Source of the DNA: Candidatus Hartigia pinicola
GTDB taxonomy: Bacteria; Pseudomonadota; Gammaproteobacteria; Enterobacterales; Enterobacteriaceae
Length of the DNA: 64,000 bases
Assembly: GCA_020541205.1 (NCBI GenBank)
Contig: CP048208.1
Coordinates: forward strand, 1,550,001-1,614,000
Direction: 5' to 3'
Of this stretch, positions 13,906-25,690 are shown one piece after another. Positions within the stretch are counted from its first letter, which is position 1; each line of letters begins with the position of its first letter. The position numbers and the translations under genes were made by a program. The notes beneath the pieces were generated by a model, which searched no databases, was not told the DNA's origin, and was given only the letters and a program-made list of their open reading frames with translations.

Positions 13906-16837
13906 ACCTACATAGAAATTTATGTGATATGCCTATAAAGTTATTAGTAAAGTGAACATCTATTCAATATTATACTGCACAAATTAAAAATTTAATAATA
14001 TAGTTTATAATGTTGAATCCATTAATAAAAATAAATTTTCTCAACCATATATAACAATATATATCATAATTAAAGATTATTAATATTTTTTTACACAACA
14101 GCAAGATAATAAATACTAGGTTCAAAAACTAGACTGAATGAACGCGAAATAATAACATGTCTTTAGATTAACATGCAAAGTATAGAATCTATTAGATTTT
14201 ACTATATCTCAATATTACGAGAAATATATCATATACTGTATTTAAAAATGTTTTATCTATGTAACCTTTCTTCTAACATATTCTTTAAAAAAGGAAAATT
14301 ATTTTATAGACAAATAAAAAATCAAATAATTTTACTGTTTACAGTACTGTACATCGTTTCTGACACTTCTAGATAAACACGACTAAACACATTATCTATA
14401 TTTCTTTAACAAAGCTAGCTGTTTTATGACAGTTGTTATTTATACATTTTAACACAATAATATATTCTTATTATTATAATAAATATTGAAAATTAATTTT
14501 ACTAATATCTTCTTGTAAAGATATACATCAATACACATAAAATTTCATATATCTGCGATCTTTTCTAGAAAATCGTATTTATGCTACATAAGAATAGTTT
14601 AAATTCATTAAATACTTTTCTATTAATATTACTCTGTATGCTTTTTAAATCCCAATAACATACATAAAATTATAAATAAACTTTAAGTCTTTTCCTTATA
14701 TAATATACAAGTCCTGCAACGTCATTTAACATGTCATAAAACATACATCTTTAATGTATTTTACTGTGTTTGTTTTATATATATACTATATTGATATGGA
14801 ATAAAAATCTACAAAAAGTTAAATATAATCTATAAAATATTATGACACTTACATGATCATGTAAAATATACTTATTTATTATGAATACATATATCCTAAT
14901 AGAAAATCTTCATGATAGTGAAATAAAATCATTTGATTTTTAACGAAATATGAACTAATTAGAAATATTTACGATAGTAACTAACATATAGTAACACTCT
15001 ATCCATACATAAATACACTAAATCATTATAACATTAAGCTAAAAAATATATGATTTCATCATTTCCTATAGAAAAGTAAAAATTGAAATCATTACACAAA
15101 AATACAAGATTATTTACAACCAAACATCTTATTTTGATAGTAAAACATACATATATAAAGAAAAATCAAATAAAAATTATTCATGATATAAAATAAATTA
15201 TCACGATGTACTGTAAAATTAATACTATAGTTATGTGCGATTAATAACCGAGATAAAAAGGTTATTACGTCTATTAATTTATTATATCAGTTATCTACAT
15301 ACGAATAAATATAAAAATGATAATACTTTGATATGTATTACGCCAACGATATATTTAGCAATGACATGATATTAAGTAAAAAATCTAATATGTAAATGCA
15401 TAAGATCTATAAAATTATATACAATAAAAATCTTATCTATTACTTTATATGCTATATCACTGTTTAATTAAAAAAGTTATTATCACGTAATTAATAATGA
15501 ATTTATCAATGACATACTTGACTAGTTGTTCAAAATTAATAATATATGTCAGTAATCATTGAGTAAGTATTAATAATAATCTTACTTAACGTGACATTTC
15601 TTCTTTTTAAGCTTGAGTTAAAATTTCATGTTTTAGACCAGTGGTACACAAAATATTTCGATCACTAATCTTAATAGTGGTAGTGATAACTTGTCTGGTA
15701 AATAATATTCATCCCTATCTAATGATTTCCTCTATTTATTTAAAATAATATAACATAAAACTAGAATGATAATATCAATAATCTTTACCCTAGATTCGTC
15801 ATTAAATTTAGTTGAGCAATAGTGCAGAAAATAATATAACGCTAATTTTAGCTCGTAAAAAATCAATTTTATACATCAATATGTTATTAAATCACAGTGA
15901 GGTATGTAAAACATTTTAGATAATATTATTGTATTATCTAGGTATTGTCGACAATTGTTAAGACAGATATATACAATAAACTCTATACTTTCAATATCAT
16001 CTCTATACCTTAAAAGGTCATAAAAGAATTAGAAGATTCTATAAAATAATTCCAAGTATAGAAAATGATAAAAATTTTAAAGATCTATCTTCACTGTGTA
16101 AATCTAATATGTATAATCTCACTATCTCTCAAAAAATATAAATAACAACTGAGATTATAAAAATGCATTCAATCTATAATTCATAAAACAAATATTTCAT
16201 CACAATATATTGCATTAACATTAACAAAAAATAATCTTTAATCACCGATTAGATATAAAATAAAAGATTTTTGTATTATTCTTCTAAATTACATTATGCT
16301 ATTTTATTTTGACTGAGTTGAAATCAGTAACATTTTAAAATTTAAAAAAATAAATTACGAGTTTAATTCATGTTGAAATGATTCGAATATTACTCTCCTA
16401 ATGTACATTATTATTAATTGGACACCTCAAAACCACACAATATATTTTATTTAATTTGCTATATCAGTAGGAACGATAATCTTTGAAATAGTTCGAATAT
16501 AACTAAATAGAAAATTAATAAAACCCTAAGAATATAAGTATATAAACTAAAATTTGACAATGAAGTTAAGGGCTCTACACTTAAAAATATAAAATATATC
16601 AAAGTGTTAAAGTGCTTCTTATTACTATAATAATACTCGTAATCTTAAGGAATCTAAAAATAATAACAAACATACACCTAATCATAATTACTATATTGAT
16701 ATACACCAGTTAATCAATTTAATTAAATACACATGACGCATAAAATATCTTTAAAGAAAATCAAAAACAAAATATCAAAAGAATAATCGTTGAAATACTA
16801 CTGATATAGTCATAGTAACTTTAATATAAAACTTATA
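13906..16837. other. AT-rich gene-free region
   Basis: About 2.9 kb, stop-dense in all frames. The short open frame at 14173-14376 has AT-only codon character and no resemblance to any family, so I treat it as chance. No RNA gene or clear signal seen. Confidence 0.6.
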
Positions 16838-16868
16838 AAAACCGTAATAATTAATAAATTACGGTTTT
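16838..16868 (-). terminator. Rho-independent terminator of efp
   Basis: On the minus strand, AAAACCGTAA and TTACGGTTTT form a perfect 10-bp stem around an 11-base loop, continuing into a T run. It starts 20 bases beyond the efp stop codon. Confidence 0.75.
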
Positions 16869-16888
16869 AAACCTTACTAAAATGATTA

Positions 16889-17458
16889 TTACTTCACACG
16901 TGAAACATATACTCCTGAACGAGTATCAACTTTAATCACTTCACCAATTTGAACAAACAAAGGCACCTTAACAATTGCACTATTACTTAACGTAGCTGGC
17001 TTACTACCAGAACCTGTTGTATCACCTTTAAGACCTGGATCAGTTTCTATAATTTTTAACTCAACAAAGTTAGGTGGAGTCACAGAAATTGGTCGACTAT
17101 TCCATAACGTTAAAATACATTGAGATTGTTCAATAAGCCATTTAGCTTTATCACCAACTGCCTTTTCGTCAGCTGAAAACTGCTCAAATGTTTCGTTATG
17201 CATAAAATACCAAAATGTACTGTGATTATACAGATAAATTAAATTCATATCTATAACATCTTCAGCACCTTCAATAGCGTCAATAGACTTAAATGTTTTT
17301 TCTAGCAGTTGATTAGAAGTTAATTTACGAAGACGAACACGTGAAAACGCCTGACCTTTACCTGGTTTGACAAATTCACTGTCAAGAATGACACAAGGCT
17401 CACAATCTAATATAATTTTAAGACCTGGTCGAAATTCATTGATACTATATATAGCCAT
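16889..17458 (-). CDS. efp: Translation elongation factor P
   Basis: EF-P binds between the P and E sites and rescues ribosomes stalled on polyproline stretches. The start ATG at 17458 gives 189 residues (188 in E. coli) and has AGAGG five bases upstream; a further 19 residues open upstream have no counterpart in the family and would overlap epmB. The modification site is intact: Lys34 in [10 protein letters not shown], the residue that receives beta-lysine. The C-terminal OB domain ends in the conserved [14 protein letters not shown]. It is divergent from epmB, whose product makes the (R)-beta-lysine substrate; EpmA, needed to attach it, is not in this window. Followed by a clear terminator. 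Confidence 0.98.
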   Translation of the reverse strand: MAIYSINEFRPGLKIILDCEPCVILDSEFVKPGKGQAFSRVRLRKLTSNQLLEKTFKSIDAIEGAEDVIDMNLIYLYNHSTFWYFMHNETFEQFSADEKAVGDKAKWLIEQSQCILTLWNSRPISVTPPNFVELKIIETDPGLKGDTTGSGSKPATLSNSAIVKVPLFVQIGEVIKVDTRSGVYVSRVK

Positions 17459-17494
17459 AACAACCTCTAACATATACTCAATAAGATAAACAAA

Positions 17495-18511
17495 ATGGTC
17501 GATATTGTAACTCATAACGTCTCATCCAGACATATATGGATACAGAAGCTGTCTGAAGTCATCACTGAGCCAGATGAATTACTAAAAATTCTGGGACTAA
17601 ACAATAACTTATCATTTCAATATGACAACGAAGCTCGTAAATTATTTTCATTACGTGTACCAAAACAATTTATTTCACGCATGAAAAGAGGTGATCCACA
17701 AGACCCTTTGCTGTTGCAAGTATTAACCGTAAAAGCAGAATGCGATATTTATCCAAATTTTTCTACAGATCCATTAAAAGAACAAAATAATCAGATCCCA
17801 AATTTATTACATAAATACCATAACCGAGCATTAATACTGATCAAAGGAGATTGCGCCATTCACTGCCGTTACTGCTTTCGTCGACACTTTCCATATAAAT
17901 ATAACCAAGGAAATAAAAAAAATTGGTTGAAGGCTTTAGAGTATGTAGAGAATCACAGAGAACTAAATGAAGTGATATTTTCAGGAGGAGATCCTTTAAT
18001 GGCAAAAGATAGTGAGCTTGACTGGTTAATCGGTAAGCTAGAATCTATCCCTCATATTAAACGCTTAAGGATTCATTCTCGTTTACCTGTTGTAATACCA
18101 GAACGTATTACTAATAGATTATGTGAAAGACTAGCTCGCTCTCACTTAAAGATTATTATGGTTATGCATATTAATCATGCTAATGAGATTGACGATCTTT
18201 TTAAGACTGCAATACAAAAATTAAAAAAGAACAATATCACATTACTCAATCAAAGTGTGCTTTTACGTGGTGTAAATAATGATGCACAAACTTTGGCAAA
18301 CTTAAGTAATATTCTTTTCGATGTGGGTATCTTACCTTACTATTTGCATGTTTTAGATACAGTTCAAGGAGCTGCTCATTTCTTAGTTAGTGATCAAGAC
18401 GCTCAGAAATTAATACAAGAATTATTAGGGAAAATCTCAGGTTATTTAGTCCCCAAGCTGGTAAGAGAAATTTATGGTAAACCAAGTAAAACATTACTCG
18501 ACTTAAACTAA
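17495..18511 (+). CDS. epmB: EF-P (R)-beta-lysine synthesis enzyme, lysine 2,3-aminomutase EpmB
   Basis: Radical SAM and PLP enzyme converting (S)-alpha-lysine to (R)-beta-lysine for EF-P modification. The 338 residues match the E. coli protein (342) along their whole length. The radical SAM cluster is C120-x3-C124-x2-C127 (CAIHCRYC), followed by FSGGDPLMA at 162-170 for SAM binding. The PLP lysine is Lys332 in [10 protein letters not shown]. Only 36 bp separate its start from the efp start on the other strand, an arrangement also found in E. coli, so the divergent promoters must overlap each other or the coding ends. The ribosome site is weak (AAGA). Its retention beside efp argues that the modified form of EF-P is still made. 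Confidence 0.97.
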   Translation: MVDIVTHNVSSRHIWIQKLSEVITEPDELLKILGLNNNLSFQYDNEARKLFSLRVPKQFISRMKRGDPQDPLLLQVLTVKAECDIYPNFSTDPLKEQNNQIPNLLHKYHNRALILIKGDCAIHCRYCFRRHFPYKYNQGNKKNWLKALEYVENHRELNEVIFSGGDPLMAKDSELDWLIGKLESIPHIKRLRIHSRLPVVIPERITNRLCERLARSHLKIIMVMHINHANEIDDLFKTAIQKLKKNNITLLNQSVLLRGVNNDAQTLANLSNILFDVGILPYYLHVLDTVQGAAHFLVSDQDAQKLIQELLGKISGYLVPKLVREIYGKPSKTLLDLN

Positions 18512-18774
18512 AAAGAGCGCTAACATTTAAATATTAAAATAACACAAAACATACATTAAATATTTATTTACGAACGTTAATAAAACTCATTAAGTATTGT
18601 ATTTTAATCACACAACTCAAAATAATATTTTATTTAATCTAGTTACCCTGCAAAATACATTCTATTTATTTCATTTTCTTTATGATAGAAATTATTTTTT
18701 TTCAGTATTACATATAAATTTTGAATCAGTATAATATTATTCAAACAGAAAAATTATTTTCCTTTTAGACACTT

Positions 18775-18802
18775 AAAAACCTGGTAATTACACCAGGTTT
18801 TT
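18775..18802. terminator. Bidirectional terminator-like hairpin
   Basis: AAAAACCTGG (18775-18784) and CCAGGTTTTT (18793-18802) form a perfect 10-bp stem with an 8-base loop, with a T run on both strands. It lies 264 bases after the epmB stop, so it may end epmB transcripts, or be left over from a lost gene that faced epmB. Confidence 0.6.
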
Positions 18803-19726
18803 ATAAAAACACTTGCGACCTTCAGTTGTTTAATGACTAATTATTTAAATTATCCGCTATAAACAACACCACAACACCACAACAATATTTTATTTTTATA
18901 TATGCTCTTTCATTTTTATAATGCATTATAGTGACTTGAGGATTTGTTAATTCTTTTCACATTGAAGATACTATTTTGTCACATTAAGTGTCATTAACCT
19001 CAATAATTACAAAATATATATAACACTATGACTGATTTGAAGACATTTTAAAAACATTGTATATACTCTATCTTATTCAATATATATTCGAAATATTAAT
19101 TAAAATATGCACAAACACATAAAGATCTTTGCTATGCAAGATAAAGTTTTGCATAAAATTATAGGAATAATTTTCATATGTATACCTTATCAACTCATTC
19201 TCTTGTATACTAAAAACTTAGTAACATCATCTTTTTATAAAAAATACAGCTAAAAATAAAAATCTTTAATCTACTCTTTTACTTTTTATCTCAGATAAAT
19301 ATATATTTACAGATAAACAATCAAAGATTTTTCTATTGCTACTCATAACAATAAACATTTACATTAGTTGTAAAAAATAGAAAGCATTAGAATATATATG
19401 CTAATAGTATCTAATTTTATAGATTTAACTGAATGAACGAGAGAGTAGTTAAATAACTTCCCTCTCTATTCAAAAATACTTGACTTTTACCTCTATATAA
19501 GTCACGTGATCTTAAGAGATGATGAAGTATAATCTTAATCAAAATTATTACAGTCATCTCTCAAGACTAAAATCATACTATTAAACAAGTTATTTAGTAA
19601 GATTAACAATAATTATCTTAATCATAATACTGCAAAAATATATAATGCATTAATAATTTTTAATTTCTTTAATAATATTAAAAATAATTTTACTATATTA
19701 TCTACGTTAGTGAGAATTTGAAAAAT

Positions 19727-20071
19727 TTAAGCTACGCAATAAGTAATTTTTAACTTTTTAGCAATATTATAAATATTAAGTATAATATCTTCATTAATCA
19801 CAATACATTTTTTTGACTGAAACATATGAATATCTTTATATTTATTCCTTTTATAGAAGGACATCATATCACTTAAAATAGTAATATATTTGAAGCGTTG
19901 TTTTATAATAATCATTACAAGCGAACTTTTAAGAAGCATTACTTTCATAGTCATACTTAGATATTTACAATTACATTCATTAATAATTTTAATAAAGATA
20001 CCGTGTATAATTATAGTATTTTTAGCAAGATAAACTTTGAAATAGAGTTCAGTGTAATGAAGAAAAAGCAA
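19727..20071 (-). CDS. Unrecognised open frame of 114 codons, doubtful gene or remnant
   Basis: Uninterrupted frame beginning with TTG, with no separated ribosome site. It is lysine- and isoleucine-rich, with no motif, signal peptide or clear membrane segment that I can name. Codons beginning with G are scarce (roughly 12%), unlike the real genes nearby, which speaks against an active gene. At this AT content a stop-free run of this length is not expected often by chance, so it may be what is left of a degraded gene. Confidence 0.15.
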   Translation of the reverse strand: MLFLHYTELYFKVYLAKNTIIIHGIFIKIINECNCKYLSMTMKVMLLKSSLVMIIIKQRFKYITILSDMMSFYKRNKYKDIHMFQSKKCIVINEDIILNIYNIAKKLKITYCVA

Positions 20072-23000
20072 CCTTCTGATTAGAAATGTTTATATTGGCA
20101 CTACTTAAAATTATAATATTTATGCGATTATGGATTCAAAAAAAATTAAAAAAAATCAGTACAACTTGAAAGTTGTACTGAAAATAATCAAACCTCTTGC
20201 ATCATAAGAAATATCAAAAAAGATACTTACAATTTAATATATATAAGCAATATAATAAAATATAAAATATTATAGAAATAAAAACATCTAATAGATTTGA
20301 GCATAAACAAAACATTACTTAGATAAGTAAAAAATCTGTTAATAAAAAGACTATACAATTAATAAATTTTTAGTGACATCAAAGATTATGTACTGAGTTA
20401 AACAATTAAGATAAAACCACGACACGCTCAATATTTTATATCAATCACTAAATATTACATCTATAAGCCTGCATTAAACACATTATACAGCATCACAAAT
20501 ATAAATAATAATGCGAAGTATTAGAACGCTAGTTTTCAACTTCTCCAGCTAGCAATATAATCTTAATATTGTACAAAAACACTGCAGAACTTTTTACTTG
20601 AAGCTCATATAGTATTAAAACTGCGTAACTAAATTTTCCTTTATGTGAATCTAAATAAATCAGCTGTTATTTCAATAACTATACTTGAGTGACCTCAAAA
20701 TAATTTTCAAAAATTACTAAAGAAGAAAATTTGATCTTTCTTACTACTCAAATCATAAAATTTATAATATTATGATCATATAGCTTTCTCATTAAATTAA
20801 AGTAAATAATGAAATTTTCACTTAATATCATGCTAATCATAGTAAGAACATGCATTATATAATATAAATATAACGATGATTCAACTGAGTTTTACTACAA
20901 CACTTGTTAATAAACTATATATTTTCTATGAGATAAATATGTTACTTTATGTTTTGACATTCACGCAGAAATAATTTTAAATTATAATATAATATATAAT
21001 AATCTACTATGATTACTCTACATATATACCTATACCATTTTACATAATATAGCCATGGTTAAATGCAAATACTAAGATAATTACTTTTATCTATTTACTT
21101 CTAACATTTCTTACTTTGAGAATAATAACAACTCAAACTATTTTAACATAACACTATAAAATAGTACCATGAGATAAAATTGAAATTTTATAAATTCTCT
21201 TACAAAATAGGATATAGTTATAATCATAGTTAAATTAATTTGTAATAAAAAAATAAAGCACAAAACTATGATATTCAAAATGAATACATCAGAAGATTTA
21301 ATAACATTATTTAATATAATTATTAAAAAGTGAGCAGATAATTTAATATCTATTAGAAAAGTAAAAAAATAACACTGAAATAAAGTGATACATTAACAAT
21401 CTCTGCATGCTTACATGCTATCATTACGTTATAGAAAATACAATTTATTAAACATAATAAATAAAATATAATTTTAAAATTCATCATGATAAATATGCAT
21501 TATACTATAAATCCTGTATATACAAGCAATAGTTTTTCTAAATATTCCAATTTTAACCTTCTCTTAATAAATTCAGCACTTCAAACTTCAAATAAGTAAG
21601 ATACTTACATGTAAGTGCTTAAATATCAAATAAGCTTTATTATTTAGAGATTGAAAAATAAATTCTTCTAATAAATCAATCTTAATTAGATGTTTTATAC
21701 ATGTACTGTATATCCGTGAAAAATACTTTCCCGTAAAATATACACTTTGTTAATTTTCAAAACTTCAATATAATCATGTTATTATCTAAATTGTTTTAGA
21801 AAAGAAATTATAAAAATAAAACGATGCCTAATTTAAAATAAGATTTAAAATATCGTTATAATTCAGAAAATATGATAAAAGAAAACTTGTAAAATATTAA
21901 AGACTATATTTTAGTAAACACTAAAATTTACTTTAATAAAATACCAATACGTTAAAATAGCATCATAAAACATCTTATGAAATATTATCCTTATATAAAA
22001 ACCTTTCGCATGTTTAGGGGATCTCAAGTAAAAAGAATAGTCCATTTATTCTACTAAATAAAGTCATAAATCAAATAAACTCAATGCGTTCTCTACTCTT
22101 AAATTGATCCTAACAACTTAACTCATTGAACATGTATTATTAGCCAAAACAATCTGCATAATGTAGAAAAACTATAAATGGTATTTACATGCTATTTTAA
22201 CATGTACAATTTTTTATCATGTAAAGAAATGTGGTTTAACAATTAAGAAAGATATATTGATAATAATTTATTACGATAATTACAAAATAACTATATTATC
22301 CTATATTTTACTTTATTTTACTGCATATCACTTTAATTAATTTTAACTGTTTTAATATAGTCTATGACTAATATCATATATTATGTTTACAATATATAAA
22401 CTCTACATTCAACTCATAGCCCTATTGATTTAATCTAAATATATGACAAAAATAAGTTAGAATAATGCTTCCACTCTATTAATTTTATTTAACTAAGCAT
22501 ATAGAGTTAATTTTTAATATTGGTTTATTTTAGCTTGATATTCTAAAATTACTTACTGTATAATAAAAAAATAAAACATAAATAACTTATATAATTATAA
22601 TATCAAAATCTTTTTCGCTATCCATATAAAAACAAAATAGCTTTCAGAAATACTGAAAATAATAAAAAAATAACAACAACTAAATTATCTAGTACAATTT
22701 TCAGTAAAGTATAAAATTGATTATATCTGATAAAGTTATCATCAAATAAGTATAATCATCTTTATTGTTTATAATAAAGATACGAGAATTACTTTTAGTA
22801 TTAATCAAAAATCTATAAGATTTTTTGCAGAATCTATTTTAGCTACTATCATTGAGCTGATAGTATACATATAAAAATATACTACCTATCTCAGGTTCTT
22901 CTTGTATTGGACTATTATTAAAATATTTACTAGACCTAGTAAATAACATAAGAAGATCGCAACCCTTATGAATTATCAGATTCTTAAGCATAAAAACATG

Positions 23001-24574
23001 AAAATAGCTATATTCTGTACTAGTAGTCATTGTAGCAATGGTCATTTTAAAATAAACATTTAAAAACACTATTAATAAATCCAAGCATGTATTAATACTT
23101 TATTATTTTATTTTCTTGTATGAAAATTTGCAATCTCATATTTTTATTTTAAGATACAGATAGATATGCTATATCTTAAAAAGGTCAAAATTATACAATA
23201 GCAAGGATAATTAGACCATTTTAAGTATACTATTTATACAATAACTTGAATGCACATCACTGTTACTATTACTATTTTTATCACTATTAAAATAATCAGT
23301 AGCCATTTAAACTAATTAATAAACAAATTATGCTATTTCCTAAAGTCACAACTATTAAAATAAAAATGACTGCATTAACATAATAGCTAGAAATGTTTTA
23401 TAAATCTCATAATAAAAGTACTTCAATATTGATTGAACGCTCATCTTTTAATAAATAAAGATTAAAAATACCAATACTTTTATTAAAATAATAGTTTAAA
23501 TATCTATTCTTCTCAAATTTAACGATATAATTAGAAAACCCAAGATAAACCTAGCATATTATCATCAAAAACTCCTGTAAAATAAAACGAAAAAAATTTT
23601 CTATTAATACCCCCCTTTAAAAATTAAAGAAAATATCTGACTATCTTTATAAAAATCTCTATTATTAAAATAAAAATTTTATACCGGTGAGTTAAAATAC
23701 GAATTAAAACCTAACTCTTAACCAAGATCTTATCATTAATAATATATATATCATTACTCAATTGATAATATTGCAATAGGTAATTTAAGATAAAAGATTT
23801 AAGAAAATATGAATTTTCAAAATTTATAAAGAGCTAATTAACAATTATAATCTACTCATAAAATTATATATTTTAAAAAATTTCTAGTAATGTAAGAAAT
23901 TTATATATCATTTATGATATATAAATTATATACCATTCATACTTTAAATGACTATTAGCTGATAATACAAATAAATAATTTAACATACATGATATAGATT
24001 TATCATTACTTATAAAACATGTTGCAATTACTATGTTTTATATTAATTCTTTCAAATATTAAAATAAAACATTTAATTTATTAAAAAATTACAATGATAA
24101 ATATTATTTTTTATTATACACCATTAATTTATACTATTAGATTACCATTAACTAAATTTATATAACTACCTGTTAATAATTAACATTTCATCAAATAATA
24201 AATAAAATATATGTACAAATTAAATTCAATAAAATATTTATTAAAATAAATTTAAAAATATTTTATAAACTAATATATTAACATTAATACAAAAATTTAT
24301 TTAAAATAGCACCTTACAGTGCAACAAAAACAATATTATAATATAAATTATATTAACGTTAATATATATGAATATATAATTATCTCAAATAATAATTATT
24401 TAATGCTATGCTTACTTGTGATTGCTTAAAGATAATATTTTTAATAAAAATGTAACATTAAAATAAAGCTAAGTTGAATCATTTTTGTTCAAAAAAATGT
24501 TTAAACATATCATGAGATATTTATTATTTATATACTGAACATTAAGCATGTTAATAGTAAGTTTAATATTACGT

Positions 24575-25690
24575 TTATTTTTTAATCATAAACTCCTCTT
24601 TAAGAAAGCGTTGTGTTTCTTCAAGACTTTCATCAGGCACAGAAACTTCATTCATCCACGCTTTGAATAAAATATATGAAACAGCTAAAACAACAGGACC
24701 GATAAATAAACCGATCATACCAAAAGATAAAATTCCACCAATTACCCCAAAAAGAATCAGGACCATAGGAAGATCTGCGCCCATTTTAATAAGCCAAGGG
24801 CGTAAAACACCATCCATAGTAACAATAATTGCAGTCCACAGTGCAAGGATAATAGCCCATATTGTATTCCCTATCCAAAAAAGCCAAATAACAGAGGATG
24901 CCATAATTAGCAATGGACCAAGTTGTGCAACACAACAAATAAATAACAATATAGTAAGGATAGCGGGATAATGAAGTCCTGATAAAGCCAGACCAATACC
25001 TCCCAAAATCGCTTGGATTAGTGCTGTTACAACAACTCCAAGAGCAACAGCTCGAATTGATTGCGCAGCTAAAATCACAGCAGCATCACCACGAATACCA
25101 GCTAAACGAACAGCAAAATGTCGTATGCCTAAAATAACAAATTCACCTTTCAAATAAAGTAATCCACTAAATAGTAACATCAACATTAAATGAAACATAA
25201 ATCTTCCTGCATTAATAGCTTGGGCAATACACCAGGCTACAGCTTGTCCAAAATAAGGTTGAACTTTTGCAAGTAGTGCGTTACCACCACTTGCGATTAA
25301 CTTATGCCAAGCATAATAACTTTTTTCTCCTATAAGGGGGATACTATTCAACCATTCTAAATCTGGTAAATATACGCTATTAGTAGATTTAACTAATTCA
25401 ATAAACGGAGCACTGTTTTGAATGACACTGCCAATAAGAAGACCCAGTGGTATTACAAACAATAACAATATTAAAGATACCATAATCAAAGTAGAGAGCC
25501 AGCGTTTATTCCACAATCTTATCTCTATTCTTAGCAATAAAGGCCAAGTTGCAATTACTATCATACCAGCCCAAACAAAACCTAAAATAAAAGGGTGTAA
25601 AACCCAAAAGCAAACTGTTATCATTAAAATAATAAAAGAAAATCCGAAAATAAATTTCGGTAAATCAAACTGTTTTTGCAATTTTTCCAT
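24575..25690 (-). CDS. ydiK: YdiK, AI-2E family inner-membrane transporter
   Basis: Polytopic inner-membrane protein of the AI-2E (TqsA/PerM) family; the substrate of YdiK is not established. The ATG at 25690 gives 371 residues (370 in E. coli) with AAGGA ten bases upstream; a GTG ten codons earlier is less likely. Hydrophobic segments are visible near residues 15-60, 75-95, 155-185, 205-235 and 245-340. The family's conserved RHFA.RLAG.RGDAA block and the C-terminal GMIGLFIGPV are intact. In E. coli ydiK lies a few genes from suf on the opposite strand; that relation is kept here, with ydiJ and menI between them eroded. Confidence 0.93.
   Translation of the reverse strand: MEKLQKQFDLPKFIFGFSFIILMITVCFWVLHPFILGFVWAGMIVIATWPLLLRIEIRLWNKRWLSTLIMVSLILLLFVIPLGLLIGSVIQNSAPFIELVKSTNSVYLPDLEWLNSIPLIGEKSYYAWHKLIASGGNALLAKVQPYFGQAVAWCIAQAINAGRFMFHLMLMLLFSGLLYLKGEFVILGIRHFAVRLAGIRGDAAVILAAQSIRAVALGVVVTALIQAILGGIGLALSGLHYPAILTILLFICCVAQLGPLLIMASSVIWLFWIGNTIWAIILALWTAIIVTMDGVLRPWLIKMGADLPMVLILFGVIGGILSFGMIGLFIGPVVLAVSYILFKAWMNEVSVPDESLEETQRFLKEEFMIKK

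Larger units (their letters stand above)
18512..24574. other. AT-rich gene-free region of 6 kb
   Basis: One of the largest deserts in the window. It contains an orphan terminator hairpin (18775-18802) and an unusually long minus-strand frame at 19727-20071. A second, weaker minus-strand frame lies at 22839-23084 (81 codons, no recognisable family). The rest is stop-dense. Confidence 0.55.

Noticed and set aside
14173-14376. 67-codon plus-strand frame
   Set aside because: Length is within chance expectation, with no motif or ribosome site.
23898-23927. Perfect 13-bp inverted repeat with a 4-base loop
   Set aside because: Almost entirely A/T; a repeat of this size is expected about once by chance in a window of this composition.
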